DNA of 64,000 nt from Trichopria drosophilae (GCA_030407085.1 CM059582.1:211450001-211514000), one strand, 5' to 3'; numbered from the stretch's first letter, positions 33,119-43,684 are shown. Notes: a model not told the origin generated them from the letters alone. Program-made: numbers and translations.

Positions 33119-34636
33119 TTAAGGGCACAGATTGATGACTGATTCAGCCTCCTGTGCACCACTACGTCCCACGTTGAAAACCAGACCGAGGTTTCGCGCC
33201 GCTCGCTCCGCCGCGTTGTACAAAAACGCCCCCTTCCCCTGAATTTCATGCTGATGTACTAGCATCATCAGGGGATCCTCCGTTCGATTAATCACGTCGC
33301 AAGCTGTTTCGAGGACCAATCGGTCATGCATACACTCCAGACTTAAAAGGCCACGACCTCCCATATTTCGGGGCAAATACAGTCGTTCCACGGAAGATCT
33401 TGGATGCAAACTGCGTTGCGTACAAATCATCTTCCGTGTGCTTCGGTCAAGATCCCTTAGCTCGTCAACGTTCCACTTCAGTGCTCCAAAAGAATAGAGC
33501 ACAGGTGATACGGCCAACATATTCGTGGCTGCCACCTTATTTCTCCCGGTCAATTCTGATGACCAGATCTGACGGAGAATGCGCCGGTATTTCTTAATGA
33601 TGGTGGTTTTAGCAGCCTGCACATCCTGGACATGCCTTTGAGGTACGCCCAGGTATGTGTAGGCTTCTTCGGCGCTAAGGTGGCGGATGACATTTCCGTT
33701 GACGAGCTCCATATCGTTGTTATGGGAGCCTGACCTTCCTCTGTGCAAATGAACGACTGCACACTTGTCCAATCCGAATTCCATACCGATATCTCTCGAG
33801 TATGTGAGGACGATGTTCAGAGATCGATGTAATTGATCTTCGCCTGATGCGTATAATTTAAGATCATCCATATAGAAAAAATGGGTGATCTTATGTACAC
33901 GTTCACCAGGCGTTCCACACATGTACCCTTGAGATTTCCGGAGAGCAACGGATAGAGGCAATAGTGAGATGCAGAAGAGCAGAGGACTCAGAGAATCTCC
34001 CTGATAGACACCTCTTTGGAATTGAACCAGTCTAGACATGGTTCGACGCTTGCCCGATGTCATGACAAAGCGTGTTTTCCAAAGAGGCATCAGGTCTTCT
34101 ACAATTCTCATTATGTTTGGGTGGACATGAAGGCGTTTGAGCAACAAGCTTAAAAGCTCGTGCGATGTTGAGTCATACGCCTTCATGTAATCCAGCCAGG
34201 CTATCGACAGGTTACGCTTGTACTGGACTGCGTCCTGACAAACACACCTGTCGATAAGCAAGTTGTCCTTGCAGCCGGATACACCCATTTTGCAGCCTCG
34301 TTGTTCTACTATCCGTTGCCACACCGGTTTCACGGATTTCTCAATACGTTCGTTCAAGATGTTAGTGAACAATTTGTATAGCGTATTGAGACACGTGATC
34401 GGTCTATGGTTTCTCGGATCGGACAAGTCTCCCGATTTTGGGATCAGTGTCGTTCGGCCCTCCACCAGCCAGTGCGGAATGGGTTGGTCTCCATTTATAT
34501 AAGAGGTGAATATTCGGGCTAGGTGTTGATGGGCAGAAGTGAACTTCTTCCACCAATAGTTGTTAATTCCATCCCAGCCCGGCGAGGAGAAATTCCTCCT
34601 GTTTGTGAGTTTTAGAGCATATAAAAAACTACACAA
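33119..34636 (-). CDS. R4/Dong-like LINE reverse transcriptase, partial but open (505 codons)
   Basis: A long open minus-strand frame covers the reverse transcriptase: PGWDGINNYWWKKF, LVEGRTTLIPKSG, NHRPITCLNTLYKLFTN, the QRGCKMGVSGCKDNLLID block, motif A IAWLDYMKAYDSTSHELL, FQRGVYQGDSLSPLLFCISL and the catalytic FFYMDDLKLYASG. The GC-DNLLID and YQGDSLSPLLFC blocks fit the R4/Dong group. The N-terminal zinc fingers and C-terminal restriction-like endonuclease are absent; the frame ends after GRSGAQEAESVINLCP, about 160 bp from the C15A array. The first codons (MCSFLYALKLTN) probably belong to flanking sequence. Despite truncation the 1.5-kb frame has no lesion, suggesting a fairly recent insertion. 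Confidence 0.75.
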   Translation of the reverse strand: MCSFLYALKLTNRRNFSSPGWDGINNYWWKKFTSAHQHLARIFTSYINGDQPIPHWLVEGRTTLIPKSGDLSDPRNHRPITCLNTLYKLFTNILNERIEKSVKPVWQRIVEQRGCKMGVSGCKDNLLIDRCVCQDAVQYKRNLSIAWLDYMKAYDSTSHELLSLLLKRLHVHPNIMRIVEDLMPLWKTRFVMTSGKRRTMSRLVQFQRGVYQGDSLSPLLFCISLLPLSVALRKSQGYMCGTPGERVHKITHFFYMDDLKLYASGEDQLHRSLNIVLTYSRDIGMEFGLDKCAVVHLHRGRSGSHNNDMELVNGNVIRHLSAEEAYTYLGVPQRHVQDVQAAKTTIIKKYRRILRQIWSSELTGRNKVAATNMLAVSPVLYSFGALKWNVDELRDLDRSTRKMICTQRSLHPRSSVERLYLPRNMGGRGLLSLECMHDRLVLETACDVINRTEDPLMMLVHQHEIQGKGAFLYNAAERAARNLGLVFNVGRSGAQEAESVINLCP

Positions 34637-34806
34637 TCGATTATTTTCAGGTTTATTCGTCTTTTACGGTATTACTGATGATTCTACGAAAAAAATGAAT
34701 ATAACCTTTTTTGTAGCGAATTTGATGCTCTATCTTTTTGATTCGAAACATTCTTTCGCGTGATGTGTACTTTCGACAAATAAAGTGCAAAAACGAGTTT
34801 TTTTTA

Positions 34807-34930
34807 GGTTGTGATTATTCACCCCAAAATTTCTGTTCAAAGTCCCTGGATATCACGGTGATTTGAGGTGGTTTGACGTTCTCACCACCGTGATGTCCCG
34901 GCAGTTTGACTGGGGCGAATAATCACAACC
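34807..34930. mobile_element. small MITE with GGTTGTGATTATTC ends
   Basis: The left end GGTTGTGATTATTCACCCCA and right end TGGGGCGAATAATCACAACC form near-perfect 20-bp inverted repeats around about 84 bp, which also holds inverted CACGGTGA/TCACCACCGTGA words. No coding. Confidence 0.6.
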
Positions 34931-34934
34931 GTTT

Positions 34935-35240
34935 TTTAATGGTTTTTGAATTGATAAGCCCATAATCTAGTATGGACATACTCCAAAAACTAATCAGATC
35001 CAAGTTGGATCATGCCAAACTGAAATATACGTGCAAATTTTAAATCGGTCTTACAGTTTGCGAAATATTGCGAAACAAAAAAACGGGTTGTACGTACGAA
35101 CAAGATCACGGACACAAATTTTTTTATTGTTTCTCTGGCTTTCTTAGGGTCTGAAACGTCGACATTTGATGAAAAACTATAGGGTAAGTTTTTGGGCCGA
35201 GGTAACCAAATTCAATTCTGGGTCGAAGTAAATATACTGA
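34935..35240 (-). repeat. member of a dispersed TTGATGAAAAACTATAGGG repeat family
   Basis: Shared words with three other places are GACATTTGATGAAAAACTAT, AGGGTAA, CAAGATCACGGACACAA and a K-rich GCGAAACAAAAAAACGGG segment. Related copies are at about 39898-40260 (opposite orientation), 47210-47545 and 51314-51650. The family usually ends with an inverted TCTGGACGAAG/CTTCGTCCAGA word. Confidence 0.6.
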
Positions 35241-35534
35241 AACTCCTCAAGGACTACCTTTCAGTACATAAAAAAGTAATCGAACTGTGATAGTCACATC
35301 TCCTGAACAGGTCATCTGCCTATTTTTTTAGTTTATTAATTTAAAAAAACGGGTCTTTTTCAGTTTTTTGCATTTATGTTGACCGGGTGTATTTCGATTT
35401 ATCCTTTACCATCCCAGACTGTAGCAACTGGTAAAACCCGCCTCACCAGTAGGTTACTGGCTCCACTTCCTTAAAGTGCCCGCTGAGGTTCTTATTGCTG
35501 ATTCTTCCCTTTTTTAACCATAAAGAAAATTAGT

Positions 35535-35640
35535 AGCAGTAGTGGTAGTAGTAGCAGTAGCAGAAGCAGTAGGAGTAGCAGCAGTAGCAACAGCAGCAGC
35601 AGTAGCAACAGTAGTAGCAGTGGTAGTACTAGCAGTATTT
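35535..35640. repeat. AGC/AGT trinucleotide microsatellite
   Basis: About 105 bp of interrupted (AGC/AGT)n. It would give poly-serine on the plus strand or poly-leucine on the minus strand, but I see no support for translation: the serine frame stops at TAA just after CTCGAGAG. Confidence 0.7.
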
Positions 35641-35790
35641 TGTCTCGAGAGTAATCTTGCATCCAATCTTCCAAAGTAGAACAATGTTGTTAATGTAAGT
35701 AGCGATAAACTTTCTTGGAGATCTTTGCAACGTTCTATAGAAAATTTTCACACTAATCAATTAATGATTTTCACAAAACATATATACCAG

Positions 35791-35886
35791 GTCCTACAGT
35801 ATCGGCCGACGCAATGTTCGCAGATGAGAATTTAGAAGGTCCGGCTGCAATCAACGACAATTTGCCCACAGAACAAATTATCCTAG
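35791..35886 (+). CDS. possible internal exon of an unidentified host gene
   Basis: Bounded by TATATACCAG at 35790 and GGTATAC at 35887, and open in only one frame: PTVSADAMFADENLEGPA then AINDNLPTEQIIL. Length 96 nt, starting with two bases of a split codon and ending with one. That end phase exactly fits the candidate exon at 36708-36782. The peptide is acidic and not recognised. This is one of the few places where splice signals and coding phase agree without any mobile-element signature. Confidence 0.35.
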
Positions 35887-36390
35887 GTATACATAAATGT
35901 CTTGTTGCTTTATAACTTCTCATGTGAATTGTTATTTGTATAAAATAATAATCTTGCATCTCTGAACTACAATATTCGTACTAAAAAACGATCACAAGTA
36001 TTGAAAACCCTATGTATCCGTTTACATAAGTGCGAAGTTTGAAATGGAAATTTTATTTACATAACTAACAACCTAAAAGAGTACATTTCAATTTATTAGA
36101 AATTGTTTCAAAAACTTTTATAACAACAAACGTTACATAAGAACACAGACTACTGTCCAGGCCAAAACCACCGAGAACGGGAGTAACATAATTCTTTCCA
36201 ATATTTTACTTTGCGTTTTCTTTTATTGTTATACGTTATAATAGCAACAAACTTAATATTTTAGAATCCTCCTAAGTAATTTTGTTTTTAAATAATTAAT
36301 TCGTATGCGTTCATAAATGCACCTTGTAGAAGAACTACTCTCTGAAGTCAAAAAGTTATCGTATTTTCTTCTAAAATTTTGTAGGCTGTA

Positions 36391-36702
36391 CACGGAGAAA
36401 AATAATCAGCAAAATCAGCCGAAAAATCCGCAGATTCTACCAATTTTATCCTATAGGGACAGCTGTTGGAATTCCGTTAGGGATAGCCGATAATTTCAGC
36501 TAAATTTACTGGAAAAGTCCACAACTTTAACGGAACAAATCTGCTAATGTAGTGGAAATTTAGAACTAAGCACGAATTGAGTAGGGTTAAGGCTACATTA
36601 GCGGAATCAAAACAGCTAAAATTGCCTATATTTTCGGCAATTCTAGCCGAAAATTTTAGCTGATATGAATCAGCTAATCCAGCGGAGTCATTTTTCTCCG
36701 TG
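36391..36702. mobile_element. MITE with CACGGAGAAAAAT ends, TA target, next to a splice acceptor
   Basis: Ends CACGGAGAAAAAT and ATTTTTCTCCGTG with TA at 36389-36390 and 36703-36704. The interior is rich in the words TCAGC, CAGCTAA and CCGAAAAT in both orientations. Without it the flanks read TTTTGTAGGCTGTACAG, itself a plausible acceptor. With it, the terminal TTTTTCTCCGTGTACAG now precedes the candidate exon. Confidence 0.78.
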
Positions 36703-36707
36703 TACAG

Positions 36708-36782
36708 TAACCACCGACGTTATTATGGAACCTGAAAATGTCCCAAAGATCTCATCAGTCGTGGAAGAAACATTGAGTGTCG
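36708..36782 (+). CDS. possible internal exon of an unidentified host gene
   Basis: Starts after TCTCCGTGTACAG and ends before GGTACACC. Joined to the 35791-35886 exon, the split codon becomes GTA and the frame reads TTDVIMEPENVPKISSVVEE then TLSV. Length 75 nt, again ending with one base of a codon. No family recognised. The acceptor's pyrimidine tract is now the end of the MITE at 36391-36702. Confidence 0.33.
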
Positions 36783-37400
36783 GTACACCCAGAGAACTTT
36801 GTCGCCATCTTTTCGCGGGCCCGTGCACGCTAAGATCGCAAGGTTCCTAGCGTGTACTTGCAGCGCTGCGGACGGGCATTTTCTCAACGGATCTGTGCGA
36901 CTCTAGTACGTGCTGCTTCCATGGATAAAGGAAACGGCGCGCGTGAAATAGAGTCACGGGAGCGATCCTACAGTTACACCCGTTACACCAGTGCACTCCA
37001 TGCTACTTCCCCCACCCGGCTGTGATAGATTCGCTCAGAGTCCGTGACAATTTTTCAAGGGTGTCGTAGGATATTTTGACTACGCCGCCATTGTGATTTA
37101 CGCGCTGTGTTTTTGAGAATAAAACATTATTCGTAGGTTTAATGTATCAATGGTATAAATTAACGTATCAATAAATATAGTTATAACTTTATTTAAGGCA
37201 ATATTTACGTTTTTGGTCTTACAAGGGGAGGGTCAGACCAACGGAATTCAGAAAAATTCGAAACTTCCCCTGATGAAAGATTATTAGGTCACATTTCTTG
37301 TGGTAAAGTACTAAAACGCAATATGCAGCAGGTTTCGAGAAAAATGAGTTTGAAAAAATTGCGCTTGCCTAGCTTTTCTTAATATGCTTTGTTGGGGAAA
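36783..37400. other. GC-richer non-coding stretch
   Basis: Local GC is above the window average from about 36790 to 37030, including CGTGCACGCTAAGATCGCAA and its partial inverse CTAGCGTGTACTTGCAG. No coding or repeat family recognised. Confidence 0.35.
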
Positions 37401-37435
37401 TGAAAAAGTACGAAGTGGTGGTGGCGCAGTGGGTA

Positions 37436-38654
37436 CACGGAAAAAAGTCCGCGCATATACAGTCAGGGCAGCGCGTGCGCTGGTAATAGGGATCCCGCCT
37501 TTCCGTAACAACAATGGTGCACCGACCATGAGAGTACGGCGCTGTGAGCGCCACTGGAAAGAACGAACCCTCTCCATTTAAATACGAGGCTGAGTGAGCA
37601 TCAGTTTTTTGAGTGCACACGGGCATCAAGATTCACATTAGGGTTACACGGAAAAACTTTTGGGAGCGCTGCTCACCCAAACCGGGCGGGTAGCGCGGCA
37701 CTTTTAACTTTTCAAATGATGATTAAAAATATAAGAGCGTAAAAATAAATCTTTTTCTGAATAAATATGGATTCATACTAATATTAAGAAAGTTTATGCG
37801 ATATTTTTAGACTATAAAATTACTTATATGGTTTATAAAGATCGTTAAAAGCGTAAAAACCGGCACTTTTCCCATTTTAACGCTTCCGTATCAAAAACAG
37901 AGCAAAATAGAGTAAAATTGCACTAAGCTTTTCTGTAGAGCGTGAAATTTCCTACAAAAAAGTCACTGGCAGCCCTAGTCTAATATTAATAGTTTAGCCA
38001 GAAATAACACTGGAACGTCAACTTGCAGTTTGATCGATACCCAATGTAAAATATTCGGAATATTCTGTTTAAATTCGTGTTTTCTTTCTGGCCAAACTAT
38101 TAATATTACACTATCGCTGCCAGTGACTTTTTTGTAGGAAATTTCACGCACTACAGAAAAGCTTTAGTGCAATTTTACTATTTTTTGCTCTGTTTTTGAT
38201 ACGGAAGCGTTAAAATGGGAAAAGTGCCGGTTTTTACGCTTTTAACGATCTTTATAAACCATATAAGTAATTTTATAGTCTAAAAATATCGCATAAACTT
38301 TCTTAATAATAGTATGAATCCATATTTATTCAGAAAAAGATTTATTTTTACGCTCTTATATTTTTAATCATCATTTGAAAAGTTAAAAGTGCCGCGCTAC
38401 CCGCCCGGTTTGGGTGAGCAGCGCTCCCAAAAGTTTTTCCGTGTAACCCTAATGTGAATCTTGATGCTCGTGTGCACTCAAAAAACTGATGCTCACTCAG
38501 CCTCGTATTTAAATGGAGAGGGTTCGTTCTTTCCAGTGGCGCTCACAGCGCCGTACTCTCATGGTCGGTGCACCATTGTTGTTACGGAAAGGCGGGATCC
38601 CTATTACCAGCGCACGCGCTGCCCTGACTGTATATGCGCGGACTTTTTTCCGTG
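37436..38654. mobile_element. outer palindromic MITE, TA target
   Basis: Ends CACGGAAAAAAGTCCGCGCA and its complement, TA at 37434-37435 and 38655-38656. Arms of about 210 bp are nearly identical (shared TCCATTTAAATACGAGGCTG). Its centre is occupied by a second palindromic MITE at 37647-38443. Confidence 0.8.
37647..38443. mobile_element. inner palindromic MITE at the dyad of the outer one
   Basis: Ends CACGGAAAAACTTTTGGGAG and complement, with TA at 37645-37646 and 38444-38445. Removing it restores ATTAGGGTTAACCCTAAT, a perfect palindrome whose central TA is the target. Arms carry TGTAGAGCGTGAAATTTCCT and its complement, the hairpin core seen in other elements. Confidence 0.8.
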
Positions 38655-38709
38655 TAGAGCGCCAGACTGCTAATATTGACGTCGCGAGTTCGAATCTGGA
38701 GCGTTACGA

Positions 38710-38930
38710 GTTCTTTTTTTCTATTTTGTTGTGTGTATATATTTTTTTTTTCAATAGTTCTTCAATTACTTTTAATAAAACTTTTTTTTTTAATTATTTT
38801 TATTTTTTTATTTAATTATTAAGAAATTCTATTTAAAATAATATAATGAATAAATATGAATATATTACTTACTCGTATACTGAAAATTATTTTTTAAAAA
38901 TATGAATTGTATATTACGTGATTTTTAATA
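38710..38930. other. T-rich low-complexity stretch
   Basis: Long T and A runs with no gene signal, leading into the next palindrome. Confidence 0.5.
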
Positions 38931-39313
38931 AATTAACTCACAAGTATAACATATATCGTATGAGAAGTTTGTAATTGCAATAAAAAAAATATAATGTGTT
39001 CGAAATAATAGTACAAGGATATGAACATATATTATAAATATAATGTAATATAAACATATATATTATCTGATGTAAAATGTATATTTATTTTGGAAAATTG
39101 AAAATATTGTAAATAAGAGCTTGTATGCGCAAACTGTTCATTTTCTGCTGAATTTCACAGTTCGAAAATATTGGCAAGAATGCGTTCGCATTGTTCAGTT
39201 TTCAGTTGTCTATTATACTGCAAATTAATTCGAAGCGCACGTGCGCAAAAAAAAGTTTTTCTAGAATTTTACTTCTTCTACTTTTCTTCGTTTTTTCCTC
39301 AAAATAAAATACA

Positions 39314-39496
39314 ATGGCAGAGGAGGTTAGTAGAGGGTCTCATTCCGCGATTGAAGAACACCTGGATGAAAATTCACTTTACAGTTACGCATCGAAGCAA
39401 CGCTTAAAAGATGCGATTACTTATTTTGAAAATTTGCTATTGCAAGAAAATCTTATCGCTAACAAATGTTCTCCAGTTATCTCCGAAGAAGCGTAG
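39314..39496 (+). CDS. 60-codon ORF spanning the foldback centre, function unknown
   Basis: The ATG and first residues (MAEEVSRGSHSAIEEHLDEN) lie in the inverted arm; the rest (SLYSYASKQRLKDAITYFEN, then LLLQENLIANKCSPVISEEA) lies in the unique centre and ends at TAG. The composition looks protein-like and helical rather than random. On the other strand the same arm gives MAEEVSRGSHSAIKEQLDD, so the start is present twice. It may be a captured host exon or a fortuitous frame. No family recognised. Confidence 0.3.
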   Translation: MAEEVSRGSHSAIEEHLDENSLYSYASKQRLKDAITYFENLLLQENLIANKCSPVISEEA

Positions 39497-39897
39497 CGAA
39501 TTGATGAAGAAATATACAAAATCATCCAGCTGTTCTTTAATCGCGGAATGAGACCCTCTACTAACCTCCTCTGCCATTGTATTTTTTTTAGGAAAAAACG
39601 AAGAAAAGCAGAAGAAATAAAATTCTAGAAAAACTTTTTTTTGCACACATGCGCTTCACATTAATTTGCCGTATAATAGACAACTGAAAACTGAACAATG
39701 CGAACGCGTTCTTACCAATATTTTCGAACTGTGAAATTCAGCAGAAAATGAACAGTTTTCGCATACAGCTCTTATTTACAACATTTTCAATTTTCCAAAA
39801 TAAATATACATTTTACATCAGATAATATATATGTTTATATTACATTATATTTAAAATATATGTTCATATCCTAGTACTATTATTTCGAACACATTAT

Positions 39898-41065
39898 TAC
39901 TTCGACCCAGACCTTAAGTCTGGACGAAGTATTGAATTTGGTCACCTCGGGCAAAAAAATTACCCTATAGTTTTTCATCAAATGTCCACGTTTCAGGCCC
40001 TAAGGAAGCCAAAAAACGAAAAAAAAAATTTGTGTCCGTGATCTTGTACGTACGTACGTCCGTACGTCCGTACGTACGTCCCGTTTTTATGTCTCGCGAT
40101 AACTCGCGAACGGATAACCGTATTGATATAAATTTTTTTTTAAAATACGCGTCTTGGCATAACTTAGATCTGATTAGATTTTGGGGCAGATCCACCCGTC
40201 CGTTACTAAAAAAAATTAGCCCCAATTAAGTTTCTTTGTAGTTGTTTGCATTTATTTTGAAAAATACAAATTTTATTAAAAAATGTTTCAAACAAAAAAG
40301 GTAGAGCATGAAATTCTCTACAAAAAAGGTTGTATGCATTTTCTTCCTAAAGTCAACGATAATGCCATAAAAACTGGTATAAAATGTTTATGACTATTAT
40401 CTGAAAAAGTATTGAATTTGGTCATCGCGGCAAAAAAATTACCCTATTGTTTTTCATCAAATTTCGACGTTTCGACCCCCTACCCCCCAGGGGTAGTCTT
40501 TGCCAGCCCCTCGGGCGCGGTGACCACCTACGGGCGCATAAGTCCTTTTACGCCCTTGATACGAAAATAACTATTTCGATATATCTAAAAGATGTCTTAT
40601 AGATATCTATAAGATATCCGTCATAGATCTTTTCGACACTTTCAAGATATCTTTGACGAATTATATGTATATATATTGTATATATAATATCATAATAATA
40701 CAGACAGTAATTAGTAAAACACAGTAAACATGTAATATGCATCGAATAGTCTATTAGAATACAAGTGCATGAAGTAAGTGTTTTGCAACGTTTATTTATC
40801 AATACTTCGGCTGGCCTGTTGTCGGGGTCGAAGTTTTGAAAATGCTCATTTTCAATTTTCATAAACATAAGAAACACTATATTGTTGTAACATATCTATC
40901 GAAGCCACTTGGACCTAAATATGATTGGACCCCCAAATATCAATATAATTTTATAATATAATTGAAAGCTGTTAGTAAACAAACTAGTCTTAAGGAATAG
41001 CCGACTCTCCACTGGGTAGAAGTTTCTGAGCGAGCGAAGCGAGCGAGGCACCACGCCAACGCTAG
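39898..41065. other. composite insert in foldback right arm
   Basis: It starts with a dispersed-repeat copy (CTTCGACCCAGACC, then GACGAAGTATTGAATTTGG to about 40260) that includes a TACGTACGTCCG-type microsatellite (40047-40080) and a GTAGAGCATGAAATTCTCTAC hairpin-type core (40300-40322). A GC-rich ACCCCCTACCCCCCAGGGG patch lies near 40473. Part of 40530-40580 resembles 16040-16070 reversed. The right end contains GAGCGAGCGAAGCGAGCGAG. No gene seen. Confidence 0.45.
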
Positions 41066-41117
41066 TTTTTTTTATTGCAATTACAAACTTCTCATACGAT
41101 ATATGTTATACTTGTGA

Positions 41118-42151
41118 GTTATTTTGAAAAGTAAATACTTTAGAGAAAAATATTTCAAACAAAAGTTGTTCAGGACAAAGGGGGTAATCACTGTACATAA
41201 TTGGTTATAACCTTGAACATGACCTTGAAGGTTATTTCAAGGTCAAGTGTATATTTTTAAATGGAACCACTATTTTTGACACCGGATTCGGAAAGAGCGG
41301 GAAATTTTACGTCCGAATATGGTATGACCGATTTTTCGCCAATGTTATTTCAAGGTCAAACTAACATGTTCAGGAACGGCGAAATATCTCAGCGTGACTA
41401 CATGTTGGGGGGAAATGTTTCAGACAAAAGTTTAAGCGTTTTTCCCAGCCTATGTAATGATACCTTTGTATTTGACCTTGAATGTTATTTCAAGGTCAAG
41501 TGCATATTTTTAAACGGAAATCACTATTTTTGACACCGGATTCGGAAAGAGCGGGAAATTTTGCGTCCAAAATGGTGTTTTATAATTTGCTGATGTGAAG
41601 TTCAAAAGGTCAAATGTTGAATCGTCCGGAAGCTTTTCATTTAACTTTAGATTCATGGGCAAACAATTAGTACTTGGGTAGGACATGGTACCGACGAACT
41701 TTTACTATTTTCACCTGCGGACCATTTTGAAGGTCATCCTAGGTCAAAGCGATCTCCCTTTGTTAACTAGAAAACCTGATTTTCGTCGCAAATCTCAGTG
41801 TCTCGTAGAATTATTTCAAATACTTCAGTAGGCTTTGGAGCTAGCGAACTTTTACCATTTTGACCTTGTGGGCGATTTTTAAGGCCAACTAAAATACCAA
41901 TCTGGGATGAAAGGCGTTTGATTCGAAAAGTCTGTATACCGCTGGCGTTAGCGTCATCCAACATGCACCACGTGGAGGTCGCACAGTCGGCTTTGCATGT
42001 CTTTGGGGTGCTTTGATCAGGTGGTTCCCCTTGCCGTCACCTGTTTGTGTGTGTGTGTGTGTGCGTGTCACAGCAGAGATCAGGACCCCATGGTTCGTCA
42101 ATTCCACGGCATTTACTGACTCCAAACCCTCTCTAGTGTGTGCGTGCGTGC

Positions 42152-42193
<42 letters not shown>

Positions 42194-42944
42194 GTGCGTG
42201 TGTGTGTGTGTGTGTACAAAAAATGTGAAATCATATCATGGAATAGAAATTGCGTAGCAAGAACCGAAATTTTAATGAAGATATACCTGAAATGGAAGAA
42301 AACGCAAAAGGTTACGAAGTAAGAAAATAAATTATATAGCATACAACATTCAATGCTAATGCGCACATTCATTTGCATTTAATAAATAGCGTCTATTTCC
42401 TTTTGTTCATTGGGCATTAGCATTTGCTTTTTTGTATTTACATTGTTTAACAATAGAACAATTTGTCTCCAGCTCTGTACACAATCGTTTGAAATACGAG
42501 AAAATCTGTTGCAAGACATTTTACTGTCTGTTGTTTACATTAAAGCATTAGCACTGAAACTGAAACGCAGGTGAAAATAGTAAAAGTTCGTCGGTACCAT
42601 GTCCTACCCAAGTACTAATTGTTTGCCCATGAATCTAAAGTTAAATGAAAAGCTTCCGGACGATTCAACATTTGACCTTTTGAAGGTCACATCAGCAAAT
42701 TATAAAACACCATTTTGGACCCAAAATTTCCCGCTCTTTCCGAATCCGGCATCAAAAATAGTGATTCCCGTTTAAAAATATGCACTTGACCTTGAAATAA
42801 CCTTCAAGGTCATGTTCAAGGTTATAACCAATTATGTACAGTGATTGCCCCCTTTGTCCTGAACAACTTTTGTTTGAAACATTTTTCTCTAAAGTATTTA
42901 CTTTTCAAAATATTTCGGGTGAGGGATTAAAATGGGACACCCTG
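41118..42944. mobile_element. foldback element, left end truncated, CACCCTG right end
   Basis: The right end reads AAATGGGACACCCTG at 42944 before (TA)n. Arms of about 550 bp (41118-41680 and 42560-42905 reversed) share TTCAAACAAAAGTTGTTCAG, TAACCTTGAACATGACCTTG and ACACCGGATTCGGAAAGAGC. The left arm lacks about the last 40 bp. The centre holds the CA/GT repeat module shared with 22550-22730 and a second GT tract (42135-42215). No transposase. Several TCAAGGTCA words in the arms. Confidence 0.75.
41925..42060 (-). repeat. second copy of CA-repeat plus GC-rich module
   Basis: The reverse complement of the 22550-22730 module: CATGCACCACGTGGAGGT, TTTGGGGTGCTTTGATCAGG, TGGTTCCCCTTGCCGTCACC, then (GT)n. 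Both copies sit in the interior of TIR elements. Confidence 0.6.
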
Positions 42945-42970
42945 TATATATATATATATATATATATATA

Positions 42971-43672
42971 CAGGGTGTACGAAAAGTCCCGGGACGGTTG
43001 AATAACTTTCGAAAGAATAAAAATTTCAAAAATCGCCGAAACACGTGATTCGAGTTTTCAAACAAGCTATCTTTTGAGGGGGGGTTTCGGCCCCCCAACC
43101 TCAAGGGGGGCGGGGGGCCAAAAATCTTAAATGGCAACATGGTTTGAGTGGGGGCTCATTTGAAAGGTATTTTGGAGATGAAATCAGATCACTGGTCATA
43201 GAGGGCGCTGCGATCATTTTTCGCAGAGATTTTTGACTTTTTCAGATCTTAGACGTACTAACGTTTGAAAAAATGAAAATTTCGAAGTCGCCGAATCGTG
43301 TAATTCAATATTCTTAAAAAACTTAAAATCGTGTAAAACAATATTCTTAAACGGGTGTCAACCCGTTTCTGAACGTTACATTGAAAAGCTCTTTTACTTG
43401 TATCTCTCCGAAAAATGATCGCAGCGCCCTCTATGACCAGTGATCTGAATTCGTCTCGAAAATACCTTTCAAATGAGCCCCCACTCAAACAATGTTGCCA
43501 TTTAAGATTTTTGGCCCCTCTCGTGCCCCCCGCCCCCCTTGAGGTTGGGGGGCCGAAACCCCCTCTCAAAAGATTGCTTGTTTGAAAAATCGAATCACGT
43601 ATTTCGGCGATTTTTGAAATTTTTATTCTTTCGAAAGTTATTCAACCGTCCCGGGACTTTTCGTACACCCTG
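42971..43672. mobile_element. MITE with CAGGGTGTACGAAAAGTCCC ends
   Basis: 702 bp, inverted ends CAGGGTGTACGAAAAGTCCC (42971) and complement ending 43672, TA-repeat flanks. Arms of about 250 bp include GGGGGGTTTCGGCCCCCCAA-type GC patches and CACTGGTCATAGAGGGCGCT. Non-coding. It lies directly between other CAGGGTG-ended elements. Confidence 0.82.
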
Positions 43673-43684
43673 TATATATATATT

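Larger units (their letters stand above)
37415..38705 (+). other. tRNA-like or tRNA-derived SINE sequence split by a MITE
   Basis: The left piece ends GGTGGCGCAGTGGGTA (a good Pol III box A start) and the right piece continues GAGCGCCAGACTGC and on to GCGAGTTCGAATCTGGAGC (box B GTTCGAATC), with a T-rich run soon after at 38708. The MITE at 37436-38654 separates them with TA on each side. The anticodon stem and acceptor stem pair poorly, so this is more likely a tRNA-derived SINE or pseudo-tRNA than a functional tRNA. Confidence 0.5.
38930..41122. mobile_element. foldback element with internal unique segment, right arm interrupted
   Basis: The left arm about 38930-39370 reappears reversed at about 39520-39897, is broken there by an unrelated insert (39898-41065), and finishes at 41066-41122 (TTGCAATTACAAACTTCTCA and GTTATACTTGTGAG complement 38935-38990). 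The arms contain AATGGCAGAGGAGGTTAGTA. About 150 bp in the middle is unique. The element predates the insert. Confidence 0.72.

Noticed and set aside
35492..35674. 60-codon leucine-rich frame on the minus strand
   Set aside because: It is the reverse reading of an AGC/AGT microsatellite and has no other support.
42135..42215. Cysteine/valine and histidine/threonine repeat frames
   Set aside because: These are translations of a (GT)n microsatellite.
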